Assembly (NCBI GenBank): GCA_965204245.1
Contig: CBDBED010000002.1
Location: 381,216 to 445,215, forward strand
Length of the DNA stretch: 64,000 nucleotides
Direction: 5' to 3'
Source: JAAXIE01 sp965204245
Lineage (GTDB): Bacteria > Chloroflexota > Dehalococcoidia > Lucifugimonadales > JAAXIE01
Part shown: piece after piece, positions 31,767 to 40,950 of the stretch
Position numbering within the stretch: the stretch's first letter is position 1
Layout: each line of letters begins with the position of its first letter
Program-made: the position numbers and the translations under genes
The notes under the pieces: generated by a model
Databases searched by the model: none
What the model was told of the DNA's origin: nothing
Seen by the model: the letters and a program-made list of their open reading frames with translations, nothing else

Positions 31767-31793
31767 GATTCTCACCAACTCCTTTCTCCAGCC

Positions 31794-32075
31794 CTAATGG
31801 TAGTCCACGATCTCGACCATATGGGCGTCACCTTCCCTCCATACGAAGCAGATGCGCCACTGATTGTTGATTCGAATGCTGTACTGCCCTGCGCGACCAC
31901 CAACAAGAGCCTCCAAACGGTTGCCGGGCGGGACGCGGAGGTCGTTCAGGTCTTGGGCGTTGTTCAGAATCATTAGTTTGCGTTGGGCTTGTCTTTGAAG
32001 ATCCTGGGAAAACTTGGCGACCCGTTGGCGCTCTGCAACTGCTTGGGTATCCCGGTCACGGTAACTTGCAATCAC
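31794..32075 (-). CDS. higB: HigB-type RelE-superfamily toxin
   Basis: About 93 residues from GTG 32075 (in-frame extension upstream is not family-like). Contains LQRQAQRKLMILNNAQDLND, LRVPPGNRLEALVGGRAGQYSIRI and NQWRICFVW, the central blocks of HigB/RelE ribosome-dependent mRNA interferases. It cleaves mRNA at the ribosome when not bound by HigA, whose gene is 28 bases downstream. No ribosome site is visible; TATAAC lies a few bases upstream, so the start is uncertain. Confidence 0.9.
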   Translation of the reverse strand: MIASYRDRDTQAVAERQRVAKFSQDLQRQAQRKLMILNNAQDLNDLRVPPGNRLEALVGGRAGQYSIRINNQWRICFVWREGDAHMVEIVDYH

Positions 32076-32166
32076 TTTGTTATAGTAGCACGATGCGCTA
32101 TTAGTGTCTACCGCCAATAGAGGCGGTACGGGGCCAAGCAATGGACCTGAGCTATCGGGAAGCCAT

Positions 32167-33822
32167 TCAAGAGCGGCGAAGCTGCCGCCCCAGCAACATG
32201 CACAAAACAATCACGAAACCGAACGCATACAGCGTGGCATACCCCAGTTGGAACCCCTGAAGCACCCCTATCATCATCGCGAAGGCTATCAGCCCCACCG
32301 ATAGAAGGAAAGCAGCAATGATGGCAGGCAGTTGTCCCAGCGAAGGCTTGGCAATAAAGAACGCTATCGCCCCAAAGAACAGACCCAGCGGTATCAACAG
32401 GACGGGTAGCTCCGCATCCAAAAAACCCGCGCCTCTGCTTATGTGCTGACCCGTGAACACCAGAACTGCGGCCGTTGCCGAGGCCGCGACGGAATACACA
32501 ATGCTCACTATGCCTCCCGCCACCCCTAGCGACGCCATCGCCGCAACCCAGATGCCGGCGGTGAGCGCCAGACCTGCCCCGGAGATGGCAGCATGGTCTA
32601 CAAGCCATACGAACTCAGACAAACCAAGGCCCACCCACACGCCTGCCGTTGCCAGAGCGACGACGACCGCGACAAACATATTGCGGGGCAGATGTTGGCG
32701 GCGTGATGGTCTGGAAAGCGCCAATACCATCAGAGTCCCGGACACGCCGGAGACCGACAGCGTTATCGCTGCCATCCAAAGAGTCCCGTTCCCGAACAGC
32801 GTTTTCAGCTTGTTCCCCAGCGAGAAATCAATGGGTGCCAGATTGCCTACCGTGACTCCTATCCACTCTCCCTCCGGGTCTCCAACGACTACCCCCTGTA
32901 GCCCGGCCGCGACCACCACGTTCCCGCTGCCCTCGTGGTACACCAAGGTGTTCAGCCCTACAGGCGGGTCGTCATAGCCCACGCAGTCGAGAAAGCAGTC
33001 GTCATCCGGCCCTCTCGTGACCACTTGGCGGAATCGTTGGTTGGCCGCATCGTTCAAATGCGACGCTGAATACACCACCTCCCTCGCCCCATCCGTCATC
33101 CGTACAATCTCTTGGCCTTCAACGGCATACATACCCCGTGGCGTGTCCACCCACGTCATGCCCCATTCCATTGCCCTGCTGTCCGTTATTTCGATGTCCA
33201 GCGGTGTCCACGTCAGACCGCCGTCATCGCTCACATGTGGGTCCGCCAGATTCGCAATGAGTCTCCCATCGGCCATCGTCCCGATCCCCCACTGCGGCTC
33301 CGCTATATCCACGGGCGTGGACGATACGGTGGCCAGCATGGCGACCGCGCCCGTCAGCAGCCCCAGCCGCATCCGCAGGCTATGGCCCCTTGCAGGCCTG
33401 CTGCGCCACACCCAGAACGCAATTGCCAGACCAATCGGGATGACCAGCGAGTCCGTCGGGTCAATCGGGCCTCCGACATCCCCTCCCCTAGCCAGCCAGA
33501 GGCCGCGGATTATCCAGTCACGTACCCACTGCAGGGAGTTGAACGCTGCATAAAGCAGGGGCAGCCCTAGGTACGCCAGCAGCAGGGCGCATCTCTCTGC
33601 ATGGGGCTTCCCCAGCGTGATGAACGACAGCCCGAGAGCGAAAAGCGGAGGAGCGAATACCACCCACGCCAAGTCGCTCAGCTTCCCGGTCGCCCACGAA
33701 CCCTGCCACGCCGACTTCAGTACCAGATCGTTCAGCAGCAAAACGGCCACCGCTGACACGGTGACCGGGTGGGTCAGGGCCGACACGCATCGCTGTCGGA
33801 AACTATTACCCGATTGCATCAT
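32167..33822 (-). CDS. Multi-pass membrane protein with extracytoplasmic BNR-like segment
   Basis: 551 residues. Four or so N-terminal transmembrane helices (to about residue 165), then a soluble stretch of about 170 residues with sialidase/BNR-type repeats (HVSDDGGLTWTPLDIEI, TWVDTPRGMYAVEGQEIVRM, GVVVGDPEGEWIGV), then about six more helices to the C-terminus (QLRRS). BNR 'S-x-D-x-G-x-T-W' loops suggest a beta-propeller outside the membrane. No catalytic motif is recognised; function unknown. It stands between the HigBA pair and the GMC oxidoreductase. Confidence 0.75.
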   Translation of the reverse strand: MMQSGNSFRQRCVSALTHPVTVSAVAVLLLNDLVLKSAWQGSWATGKLSDLAWVVFAPPLFALGLSFITLGKPHAERCALLLAYLGLPLLYAAFNSLQWVRDWIIRGLWLARGGDVGGPIDPTDSLVIPIGLAIAFWVWRSRPARGHSLRMRLGLLTGAVAMLATVSSTPVDIAEPQWGIGTMADGRLIANLADPHVSDDGGLTWTPLDIEITDSRAMEWGMTWVDTPRGMYAVEGQEIVRMTDGAREVVYSASHLNDAANQRFRQVVTRGPDDDCFLDCVGYDDPPVGLNTLVYHEGSGNVVVAAGLQGVVVGDPEGEWIGVTVGNLAPIDFSLGNKLKTLFGNGTLWMAAITLSVSGVSGTLMVLALSRPSRRQHLPRNMFVAVVVALATAGVWVGLGLSEFVWLVDHAAISGAGLALTAGIWVAAMASLGVAGGIVSIVYSVAASATAAVLVFTGQHISRGAGFLDAELPVLLIPLGLFFGAIAFFIAKPSLGQLPAIIAAFLLSVGLIAFAMMIGVLQGFQLGYATLYAFGFVIVLCMLLGRQLRRS

Positions 33823-33966
33823 CCCCAATATACGTCATCCGGGCAACGCCGCCATATACGCAGGCAGGCGTTGCCCGATCCCGAATCCGCCGTTGACCCT
33901 TATCACCTAATTCCCGTACATTCCCCTAGGCCCGTCAGTTTTGACTCAGGTGCTATGGAGGCAAGC

Positions 33967-35505
33967 ATGAAATACGACGTTATCGTGGTCGGAGCCGGCT
34001 CCGCAGGCTGCCCCTTGGCCGCCCGCCTCTCCGAGGACCCCAACCTGTCGGTACTGCTCCTCGAGGCTGGTCCCCACTACCCCGATTTCCAGCACCTCAC
34101 CGACGACCTCAAGTACGGTGAGACCCGCGATGCCGAGGCCGAGGGCGCGGCCCACAACTGGGCCATGCGGGGAATCATCAACCCCGTCCAAGGCGAAATC
34201 CACGTCGCCGAGGGCAAGGTGGTCGGCGGTTCCGGGGCCATCAACGGCCAAGTCTTCCTCCGTGGCCTGCCCGACGACTACGACGACTGGGCCGCCCGCG
34301 GCAACGACCAGTGGAGCTACCTCAACGTCCTACCCTTCCTCCGTCGGCTGGAGTCCGACCAGGACATCCGCGACGACTTCCACGGCGCCGACGGCCCCAT
34401 GCCCGTGCTGCGCCGGCCCGATGAGCCCTCCCTGCCCATCCAAGCCGCCTTCCGGCAGGCTTGCCTCGGTGCGGGCTACCCTGAAGTAGCCGACATGAAC
34501 GGCCCCGGCCCCTACGGCCTCAGCTACATCCCCATGAACAATCCCGAGGGCATCCGCATGAGCACCGCCCTCACCCACCTCAACCCAATCCAGCACCGTA
34601 TGAACCTGACCATCCGCGGCAACGTGCAAGCCCGCCGCATCGTGTTCGACGGCAAGAAAGCCGTGGGCGTGGAGGTGGAAAGCAACGGCGAGGTGTTCAC
34701 CGTCGAGGGCGAGCAGATCGTCCTCAGCGCGGGTGGAATCCGTTCGCCCCACCTGCTGATGCTCTCAGGCGTCGGCCCCGCCGACCACTTGCGCGAGGTG
34801 GGCATCCCCGTAGTCCACGATTCGCCTGGTGTGGGCCAGAACCTGAAGAACCACCCCTCGGCCAGCGCCGCCCTGCGGGTCAAGCCCGGTGTTGCCCTGC
34901 ACCTCGACATCACCAAGTCCCGCTTCGCCCTGCGCTACACCGCCACCAACTCCGGCACCCCCAACGACATCATGGTGATGACCAACTCCGTCTTCCAGAC
35001 CCTCAGTGGTGACACCATGGCCGAGGGCACCTTCCGCATAGCCTGCGCCTTGGAAATGCCCGCCAGCGTGGGCGAGGTGCGCATCGTCTCCTCCGACCCC
35101 AACGTCCAGCCCTGGTTCAACTACCACTACCTCGAGGACCCATGGGACCGCGAGCGTCTGCGTGAGGGTCTCCGCTTCGTCCGCAGGCTGGTGGACCACC
35201 CAGCCTACCAGGAAATCGTGGACCAGTGGCTCAACCCCACCGAGGACGAACTGGCCGACGACGACAAGCTCGACGCCTATCTCCTCCGCACCTGTGGCAC
35301 CTCCCGCCACTACTCCTGCAGCTGCCGCATGGGCCCCGACTCCGACCCCACAGCCGTAGCCGACCAGTACTGCCGAGTCCGTGGCGTGGAGAATTTGCGC
35401 GTAGCCGACACCTCCGTCCTCCCCCAAATCACGCGGGCGAACACCAACGCCACCGCAATTTTGGTGGGCGAGCGGTTGGCGGATTGGATTAAGGAAGGGA
35501 AATAG
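33967..35505 (+). CDS. GMC-family FAD oxidoreductase (choline dehydrogenase-like)
   Basis: 512 residues from ATG 33967 (GGAGG upstream). N-terminal FAD fold YDVIVVGAGSAGCPLAARLS, GMC signature 1 region (KVVGGSGAINGQVFLRGL), signature 2 (VLSAGGIRSPHLLMLSGVGP) and the C-terminal catalytic block with His in SRHYSCSCRMG and NTNATAILVGERLADWI. It oxidises an alcohol, for example choline, a glycol or a sugar alcohol, passing electrons to a respiratory or other acceptor. The neighbours give no substrate clue. Confidence 0.92.
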   Translation: MKYDVIVVGAGSAGCPLAARLSEDPNLSVLLLEAGPHYPDFQHLTDDLKYGETRDAEAEGAAHNWAMRGIINPVQGEIHVAEGKVVGGSGAINGQVFLRGLPDDYDDWAARGNDQWSYLNVLPFLRRLESDQDIRDDFHGADGPMPVLRRPDEPSLPIQAAFRQACLGAGYPEVADMNGPGPYGLSYIPMNNPEGIRMSTALTHLNPIQHRMNLTIRGNVQARRIVFDGKKAVGVEVESNGEVFTVEGEQIVLSAGGIRSPHLLMLSGVGPADHLREVGIPVVHDSPGVGQNLKNHPSASAALRVKPGVALHLDITKSRFALRYTATNSGTPNDIMVMTNSVFQTLSGDTMAEGTFRIACALEMPASVGEVRIVSSDPNVQPWFNYHYLEDPWDRERLREGLRFVRRLVDHPAYQEIVDQWLNPTEDELADDDKLDAYLLRTCGTSRHYSCSCRMGPDSDPTAVADQYCRVRGVENLRVADTSVLPQITRANTNATAILVGERLADWIKEGK

Positions 35506-35537
35506 AAGTGAGGCGGGACACTAACGAATACTGTGAG

Positions 35538-35909
35538 CTACGAGCGTTCTGTGTCTTGAGAATCAAGCAGACGCTGGAGTTTGACGGATAAGCTCGGAAC
35601 GTCATTTTGCACGATGTCCCAGATCACGTCATCGTCAATTCCCAAATAGGCGTGGGCGATACGATTTCGAGACCCAATTAACTGTCTCCATTCAATATCG
35701 GGAGAGGCTCCCCTGACCTCGCTTGGCACGTGAGTAGCTGCTTCCCCAATTAGCTCGATATTGCGAAGGACAGCATCATAAGTACGTCCATCGGCAACGA
35801 AGTCGTCTCGGTCTAGCCCGCTCGTGTAAGACAGAACCCTATGGGCAAAGTCGATCATATCCCGTATGTATAGCCGCCATTCTCGCCCTTCCTGATGAGA
35901 ATCACACAT
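35538..35909 (-). CDS. hepT: HepT-type toxin (DUF86)
   Basis: 123 residues of helical HEPN fold. The HEPN motif R-x4-H-x-Y is present as RNRIAHAY, with the preceding NIELIGEAA helix typical of DUF86. HepT toxins act on RNA when not inhibited by the cognate MntA. The ATG overlaps the mntA stop by 8 bases. Confidence 0.93.
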   Translation of the reverse strand: MCDSHQEGREWRLYIRDMIDFAHRVLSYTSGLDRDDFVADGRTYDAVLRNIELIGEAATHVPSEVRGASPDIEWRQLIGSRNRIAHAYLGIDDDVIWDIVQNDVPSLSVKLQRLLDSQDTERS

Positions 35910-36201
35910 CCCGCGCCTCCCGCTCCACGTAAGGGCGAAACTCCTTGCGCAGCCCCTTGTCCGTCACCAAGTCGACTGGACGGGACAACAAATCCTCCAA
36001 GTAGAACTGAAGACCGAAGTACGATTTCGATGTAGCCGGGCCATTGAAACGCACCAGGATGTCTACGTCGCTCTTCTCCGTGGCTTGGTCGCGAGCGAAC
36101 GAGCCGAACAGGGCGAGGCTGACCACGTTGAACCTGTCGGCGAGCACTGGCTTGTGCTCGCGAAGCAGGTTGAGGACGTCATCACAGGTCAGGCGTGTCA
36201 T
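35902..36201 (-). CDS. mntA: MntA-type minimal nucleotidyltransferase antitoxin
   Basis: 99 residues. VSLALFGSFARDQATEKSDVDILV is the minimal nucleotidyltransferase motif GSF-A-R-x(9)-S-D-x-D. Members of this family AMPylate or neutralise HepT. The order mntA-hepT with overlap is the canonical arrangement. Confidence 0.93.
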   Translation of the reverse strand: MTRLTCDDVLNLLREHKPVLADRFNVVSLALFGSFARDQATEKSDVDILVRFNGPATSKSYFGLQFYLEDLLSRPVDLVTDKGLRKEFRPYVEREARDV

Positions 36202-36211
36202 TTGTCCCCCG

Positions 36212-36769
36212 TTACGACCCCCGCGACTCCATCCTCTTCAAAATATCCCGGATCTCCGTAAGCAGCCCGGTCACATCCGCCGCACCACTCCCTTGCGGCG
36301 TCGCAGCCCTGCCCTGCGTCTCAGGCTCCAACACCTGCTGCCGCTGGCGCAGGATCGCGTCCCGGAACTGCACGGCATCCACCACCCCAATGAGGTTGCT
36401 CTCGCTGCCCGCGTTCGGGCCTCCCCCCTGTCCCGCAGTCTCCACTCTCAGTCCACGCAGGTTGTAGTGACGCATCAGCGGGCCGTCGTGTAGACGCACA
36501 TCGGTGATGCGGTTCAAGGGGATGGTGGCCTCGGAGCGTGTGAACACGCCCTTGCGTATCTCCAAGGCGTTGGTGGTGAGGCGGGCCGAGATGCGTGCCA
36601 TGAACTCACGCCCGTACCACACGCTGAGCACCAGCCAGAAGGGTATCACCAAGATTCCTGCGACCGATATCACTAGGTAGATGGTCACCAGCCAGCGGCC
36701 GTAGGACACATACCTGTGGTCGAACTCGGCTTCAAGCACGGTATCGCCCGTAACCGTGGACTGTTCCAT
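36212..36769 (-). CDS. Bacterial PH-domain (YdbS-like) membrane protein
   Basis: 185 residues. Two close transmembrane helices at about residues 26-50 (WLVTIYLVISVAGILVIPFW), followed by the bPH2 domain with the usual SARLTTNALEIRKGVFTRSEATIP, NRITDVRLHDGPLMRHYNL and GLRVETAG pattern. A Gln/Ala-rich linker and an amphipathic C-terminal helix (LLTEIRDILKRMES) follow. Function of the family is unclear; probably membrane associated. GGAGGTG precedes the ATG. Confidence 0.85.
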   Translation of the reverse strand: MEQSTVTGDTVLEAEFDHRYVSYGRWLVTIYLVISVAGILVIPFWLVLSVWYGREFMARISARLTTNALEIRKGVFTRSEATIPLNRITDVRLHDGPLMRHYNLRGLRVETAGQGGGPNAGSESNLIGVVDAVQFRDAILRQRQQVLEPETQGRAATPQGSGAADVTGLLTEIRDILKRMESRGS

Positions 36770-36802
36770 TCCGCACCTCCAGTTTCCTGACGGAATGATA
36801 CC

Positions 36803-38545
36803 CTACCTGCTCCCCTCCACGTGCACCGTTACGATGTCCACGCTGTGGTATTTCTGGTGCCGCACCGACGATGCGTAATGGCGCAACAAGCGGAAGGAGA
36901 TTTCCCTGCCGTCTGGGATGTCTGCAGGCTCGGACAAATGGGCCAACTGGTCTTCCAGATTCTCGCCTTCAGCAGCCGAGACGAACTCCAACTCAGCCCC
37001 GGACCCCTGATTGCGCGCGCTGACCACCAGCCTGCGCTTCCCGTCCGCCGCCTCCTCCGCGCCATCCGCCGCCAGCAGGCTGGCGATGGTCTCCTCGCCA
37101 ACCAGTACCAAGCGGTTCGCCGCAGGGGCCCCCCAGCCCAAGCGGGTAGCGAACGTGCGCAAGAACTCTTCCAGCTTGGGCAGCGTCTCATCATCAAGCG
37201 GCACCTGCAGCCGCCGGCGCCTTGGCGACGTCAACTCCATGAACACCATCATCACAATGGCGACAATCGCCCCGGAGGTCATCCCGTTGCCCAGCAACAC
37301 TGCGAGGAATCCATCCCCCAGCAAGTCGGGATAAATCCACTGGTTCTGGAACCCGGCCCCCACCCAGAAGGATATGCCCGCAACGGCCGCCTTCCGGTGG
37401 TCGACCCCGTCATGGATTACTATCTTCATCCCCTGCACGAAAAGCAGCCCCAGCAGCACGGTCACATACGCCCCCGCCACAGGCCCGGGTATTGCAATCA
37501 GCAGGGCTGTGACCTTGGGGAAGAACGCCAGCACGAAGAAAAAGACGCCGATTACCACTCCCACTCGTCGCGCCCCGATACCCGTGATTTCCGCAAGGGC
37601 CACGCTCGAGGAATAGGTCGTGTTCGGCAGGGTTCCGAGAATACCCGACAGCAGGTTGCCCATGCCGTCGGCGTTCAGGGCTCCCTGCACCACCCGGAAG
37701 TCCGTAGCCCGCGGCCTCCTCTGGGATACCCGCTGGATGGCCACGCCGTCCCCCACGGTCTCAATTGCCCCCACCAACGTCACCACCACGAAGGCCGGAA
37801 GCAGTGCCCAGAACTCCACCCCCGGCGTCACGTCAAACCCAGGCCACGAACTTATGGGCACTCCGACCCAAGGGGCGTCCAGCACCCGGTCTATCTCATA
37901 GAGGCCGAAGGGGGCTCCCACCGCGCACCCCACAACTATCCCGATCACCGGCGACCACAACCTCCAAGCAGGAGGCCCCCGCAGCACCAGTACCGCCACG
38001 ACCACCAGCGTGGCCAAGGCAGCCGCTGGCCCTGCCATTTCCGGCGCGTCCTCCGGCACCTCCTCCAAGGTGCCGAATACGATGGGCATGACCGTGGCCG
38101 CAATCAGCATAATCACGGTGCCCGAAACCACGGGCGTGAATATCCGTCGTAACAGTGATAAGCGCGCTGCCAGGAGGAATTGGAACAGAGACGAAATCAC
38201 CACAAGGCTGGCCATGGTCGCCGGCCCGCCCTCTTTCAAGGCCGCAACGCATACAGCAATGAAGGCCCCCGAGGTCCCCATTATCAGGATGTGCCCCGAC
38301 CCAATCCGTCCGAACCGGACCGCCTGCATGAACGTGGTTATGCCGCTGACCACAAGTGCGGCAAAAGCCGCCCACGAGAGATAACTGTCCGAACCGTCGG
38401 CAATGCGCACCACGATTACCACGGTCAGCACGATAGGGGCCACGGTGACCAAGGCGGCTTGGGCGCCCGCCCCGATAGTTACCGCAGGCGGGGGACGGTC
38501 ATTTGGCTCAAAGCGGACGTTCTCGTTTATTGCGTCGCCAGCCAC
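36803..38545 (-). CDS. NCS2 nucleobase:cation symporter with C-terminal GHKL-ATPase-like domain
   Basis: 580 residues. The first 435 have about 14 hydrophobic segments and NCS2 signatures (GIGSGHILIMGTSGAF-like, AIETVGDGVAIQRVSQRRP, GLGNLLSGILGT-type as GMGNLLSGILGTLPNTTYSS), as in xanthine/uracil permeases. The last 143 residues are soluble: LEEFLRTFATRLGWG, then RLVLVGEETIASLL, resembling the N-box helix of anti-sigma-type HATPases (RsbW), and a closing REISFRLLRHYASS. The start GTG 38545 is preferred because GAGGTG sits 6 bases before it. The tail suggests regulation of uptake; that is inference. Confidence 0.85.
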   Translation of the reverse strand: MAGDAINENVRFEPNDRPPPAVTIGAGAQAALVTVAPIVLTVVIVVRIADGSDSYLSWAAFAALVVSGITTFMQAVRFGRIGSGHILIMGTSGAFIAVCVAALKEGGPATMASLVVISSLFQFLLAARLSLLRRIFTPVVSGTVIMLIAATVMPIVFGTLEEVPEDAPEMAGPAAALATLVVVAVLVLRGPPAWRLWSPVIGIVVGCAVGAPFGLYEIDRVLDAPWVGVPISSWPGFDVTPGVEFWALLPAFVVVTLVGAIETVGDGVAIQRVSQRRPRATDFRVVQGALNADGMGNLLSGILGTLPNTTYSSSVALAEITGIGARRVGVVIGVFFFVLAFFPKVTALLIAIPGPVAGAYVTVLLGLLFVQGMKIVIHDGVDHRKAAVAGISFWVGAGFQNQWIYPDLLGDGFLAVLLGNGMTSGAIVAIVMMVFMELTSPRRRRLQVPLDDETLPKLEEFLRTFATRLGWGAPAANRLVLVGEETIASLLAADGAEEAADGKRRLVVSARNQGSGAELEFVSAAEGENLEDQLAHLSEPADIPDGREISFRLLRHYASSVRHQKYHSVDIVTVHVEGSR

Positions 38546-38670
38546 CAATCACACCTCATGTTGGTACTCGGAAGAATGCTGGTATAGGACACCACGGCGA
38601 GTCGGGGCTTGGGTGCAGTTGGTAGATGCTTGGGCCAATTGATACGTATAATCAACCACTACCTCGGAAT

Positions 38671-38699
38671 TCTATAATACCCGCTCTTCCCGATGTCAA
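38671..38699 (-). promoter_or_regulatory. Promoter of the NCS2 permease gene
   Basis: On the minus strand, consensus -35 TTGACA (38699-38694) and -10 TATAGA (38676-38671) with exactly 17 bases between, about 125 bases before the permease start. The leader has no riboswitch that could be recognised. The rest of the 380-base gap to the next gene (38926) contains TATAAT-like words at 38647, 38673 and 38803, the last possibly a -10 for the plus-strand gene. Confidence 0.6.
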
Positions 38700-38925
38700 T
38701 CGAATAAGGCCAAGGGCTAGTCATCTAAGCCCAAGTGCCAGTCATCGGGCTTCCGGCGTCCCGGAAGAGGTCCACGGGCATGGAGTCTCCCCACTCCTCT
38801 CTTATAATTCACGCTGGATATGAAAAACGTCATTCGTTACAATCGTCAGCAACCCTCCTCGGACTCTCCCCGGTTGCCCCTCCCTCCTTGCCCGCGGAGC
38901 GAACTACGGTTTTTGGGGTGTTGTC

Positions 38926-40944
38926 ATGAAGATGCTCACGCTGCTGGTCGCGCTTGTCCTCCTAGTCGCCCTGGGCTGTTCCGGCGGCCTTTCCGAGTCC
39001 GATGTCCGGCAGATGATCCAAGAGTCCGCCGCCTCCGGCCCCCAAGGCGAACCAGGTGAGCCCGGCCCTGCTGGCCCCCAAGGCCCCAAGGGAGACCAAG
39101 GCGACCCAGGGCCCGCTGGGGCTCAAGGCACCCAAGGCGATGCTGGCGCCCCCGGTCTCCAAGGCGAACCCGGCGAGCCCGGCCCCCAAGGTGCCAAAGG
39201 AGACACCGGAGCCCCCGGTTCCCAAGGCCCACAGGGTGCAACCGGCGAGGTCGGCCCCCAAGGCCCCGCAGGTGAAAGCGGCCAAGCTATCGTACCACCC
39301 GGAGATGTGAGAGAAGAACAGGTGCTCCGCCTGCTGTACTGGCAGGCCCCTACCATACTCAACGCATATCTTTCGGGAGGCTTCAAAGACCGGGATGCCG
39401 CAGCTGTAACCCTCGAGCCCTTGGCGAAATACGATCCCCTCGGCAACCTAGTCCCCACACTAGCCAGGGAAATACCCACGGTGGCCAACGGCGGTGTCGC
39501 CGCCGACCTCACCTCCATCACATGGGCCCTCAAAGAGGGACTCAGATGGTCTAACGGGACGCCTGTGACCGCAGCCGACGTGGTCTTCACTTGGCGCTAT
39601 TGCGTGCACGAAGACACGGGCTGCTCGGGGGGAGGCGCCTTCCACGGCATCGTCTCCGTAACCGCCTTGGACGACCGCACCGTGCGCATCGACTTCGATG
39701 CGCCCAGGGCCTATCCCTACACTGCCTTCGTTAGCACCGGCACGCCTATCATCAGCGAGGCCCAATTCGGCGACTGCATTGGCGCGGCTGCTGTCCAATG
39801 CCATGCTCAGAACAACGCCCCGCTGGGCACGGGCCCCTATCGCATCACCACCTTCTCGGCCAACGAACACGCGGTATACGAGCGGAACCCCTACTACCAC
39901 GGTGCCCCCGCCTACTTCGACCGCGTCGTGATTAGTGGCGCACCCAGTGCAGAGGAGGCGGCTCGCAGGGTCCTTGAGGTGAGAGACGCCGACTATGCTT
40001 GGAACCTGCAGATTGATCCCGAAACGCTCAGCCAAATGGAGGTCGATGGTCAGGGCGTCGTCGTTTCCGGCTTCGCCAGCTTGGTCGAGCGCATCGTTCT
40101 CAACCTGACCAACCCCGACCCCGGCTTGGATGACGACCGCTCCGAATACCTGAGCGGCAATAACCCCCATCCCATACTGAGCTTCAAGCCCATCCGCCAA
40201 GCCATGTCCATGTCCATCGACCGGCGCGTCATATCCGAGCAACTTTACGGCTTCGGCGGAGAGCCCACATGCAACTTCATCACTGGCCCCGTCCTCTACG
40301 TTTCAACCGCCAACGACGATTGCTTGGCACAGGATATCGAGGGCGCAATTCAGCTGCTTGATGACAACGGAGTGGTAGACGACGACGGCGATGGCATCCG
40401 TGAATACCAAGGACTCCCCCTCCGTCTCACCTTGCAGACCTCCATCAACTCCGTCCGCCAAGCCACCCAGGAACTGGTACGCGACTGGTGGCGTCAGATT
40501 GGCATAGAGACCGAACTGGTGCAGCACGATGGCAGCCTCTTCTTCGGCGGTGACCCAGTGGAAGACGCTGCCGCCACATATCGGCGCTTCTTCGCCGATG
40601 CCCAGATGTTCGCTAGTGGCGCCGGTATTGATCCCGAAGGATATCTCTCCGGGTCCCTGTGCCGCGAGATTCCCACTCGCGATAACTACTGGGCTGGCGG
40701 GAACATCTCCAGGGCTTGCAACGAAGAATACGACGAGGTATTCGAGCAGCTAGCCCAAAGCCGGCCCGGACCCGAACGTGCCGACCTAATCAAGCAGTTG
40801 AACGATATCTGGGTGCAGGACTACTACGAGATTCCCTTGGTCAACCGCGGCTACGTCTCCGCTCACCACGATACCCTGCTCGGCGTCTTCATCAACGGTT
40901 GGGACAGCGAGCTTTGGAACATCGGTGAATGGAGACGCCGGTAG
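38926..40944 (+). CDS. ABC-type solute-binding lipoprotein (family 5) with collagen-like stalk
   Basis: 672 residues. Signal peptide with lipobox VALGC (Cys18), a short helix, then about 28 uninterrupted Gly-X-Y triplets (residues 38-121; for example GPQGEPGEPGPAGPQGPKGD), then a full DppA/OppA-type binding protein: LEPLAKYDPLGNLVPTLARE, LKEGLRWSNGTPVTAADVVF, LGTGPYRITTF, RQAMSMSIDRRVISEQLYG, and a C-terminus ending EWRRR. It would bind peptides or other small solutes at the cell surface. No permease or ATPase genes are adjacent. A Gly-X-Y stalk on a transport binding protein is unusual and could trimerise it. Confidence 0.92.
   Translation: MKMLTLLVALVLLVALGCSGGLSESDVRQMIQESAASGPQGEPGEPGPAGPQGPKGDQGDPGPAGAQGTQGDAGAPGLQGEPGEPGPQGAKGDTGAPGSQGPQGATGEVGPQGPAGESGQAIVPPGDVREEQVLRLLYWQAPTILNAYLSGGFKDRDAAAVTLEPLAKYDPLGNLVPTLAREIPTVANGGVAADLTSITWALKEGLRWSNGTPVTAADVVFTWRYCVHEDTGCSGGGAFHGIVSVTALDDRTVRIDFDAPRAYPYTAFVSTGTPIISEAQFGDCIGAAAVQCHAQNNAPLGTGPYRITTFSANEHAVYERNPYYHGAPAYFDRVVISGAPSAEEAARRVLEVRDADYAWNLQIDPETLSQMEVDGQGVVVSGFASLVERIVLNLTNPDPGLDDDRSEYLSGNNPHPILSFKPIRQAMSMSIDRRVISEQLYGFGGEPTCNFITGPVLYVSTANDDCLAQDIEGAIQLLDDNGVVDDDGDGIREYQGLPLRLTLQTSINSVRQATQELVRDWWRQIGIETELVQHDGSLFFGGDPVEDAAATYRRFFADAQMFASGAGIDPEGYLSGSLCREIPTRDNYWAGGNISRACNEEYDEVFEQLAQSRPGPERADLIKQLNDIWVQDYYEIPLVNRGYVSAHHDTLLGVFINGWDSELWNIGEWRRR
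39037..39288 (+). repeat. Collagen-like Gly-X-Y coding repeat
   Basis: 28 consecutive triplets, encoded mainly by GGC/GGT/GGA/GGG plus CCC, CAA and GAG/GAC codons, rich in Pro at X and Gln, Ala or Pro at Y, with charged GEP, GPK and GDQ triplets. Such stretches form a triple helix without hydroxyproline when charged pairs are present. Confidence 0.95.
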
Positions 40945-40950
40945 GTGACG

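Noticed and set aside
38546..38670. Purine riboswitch in the leader of the NCS2 permease
   Set aside because: The conserved loop-loop core sequences of purine riboswitches are not present.
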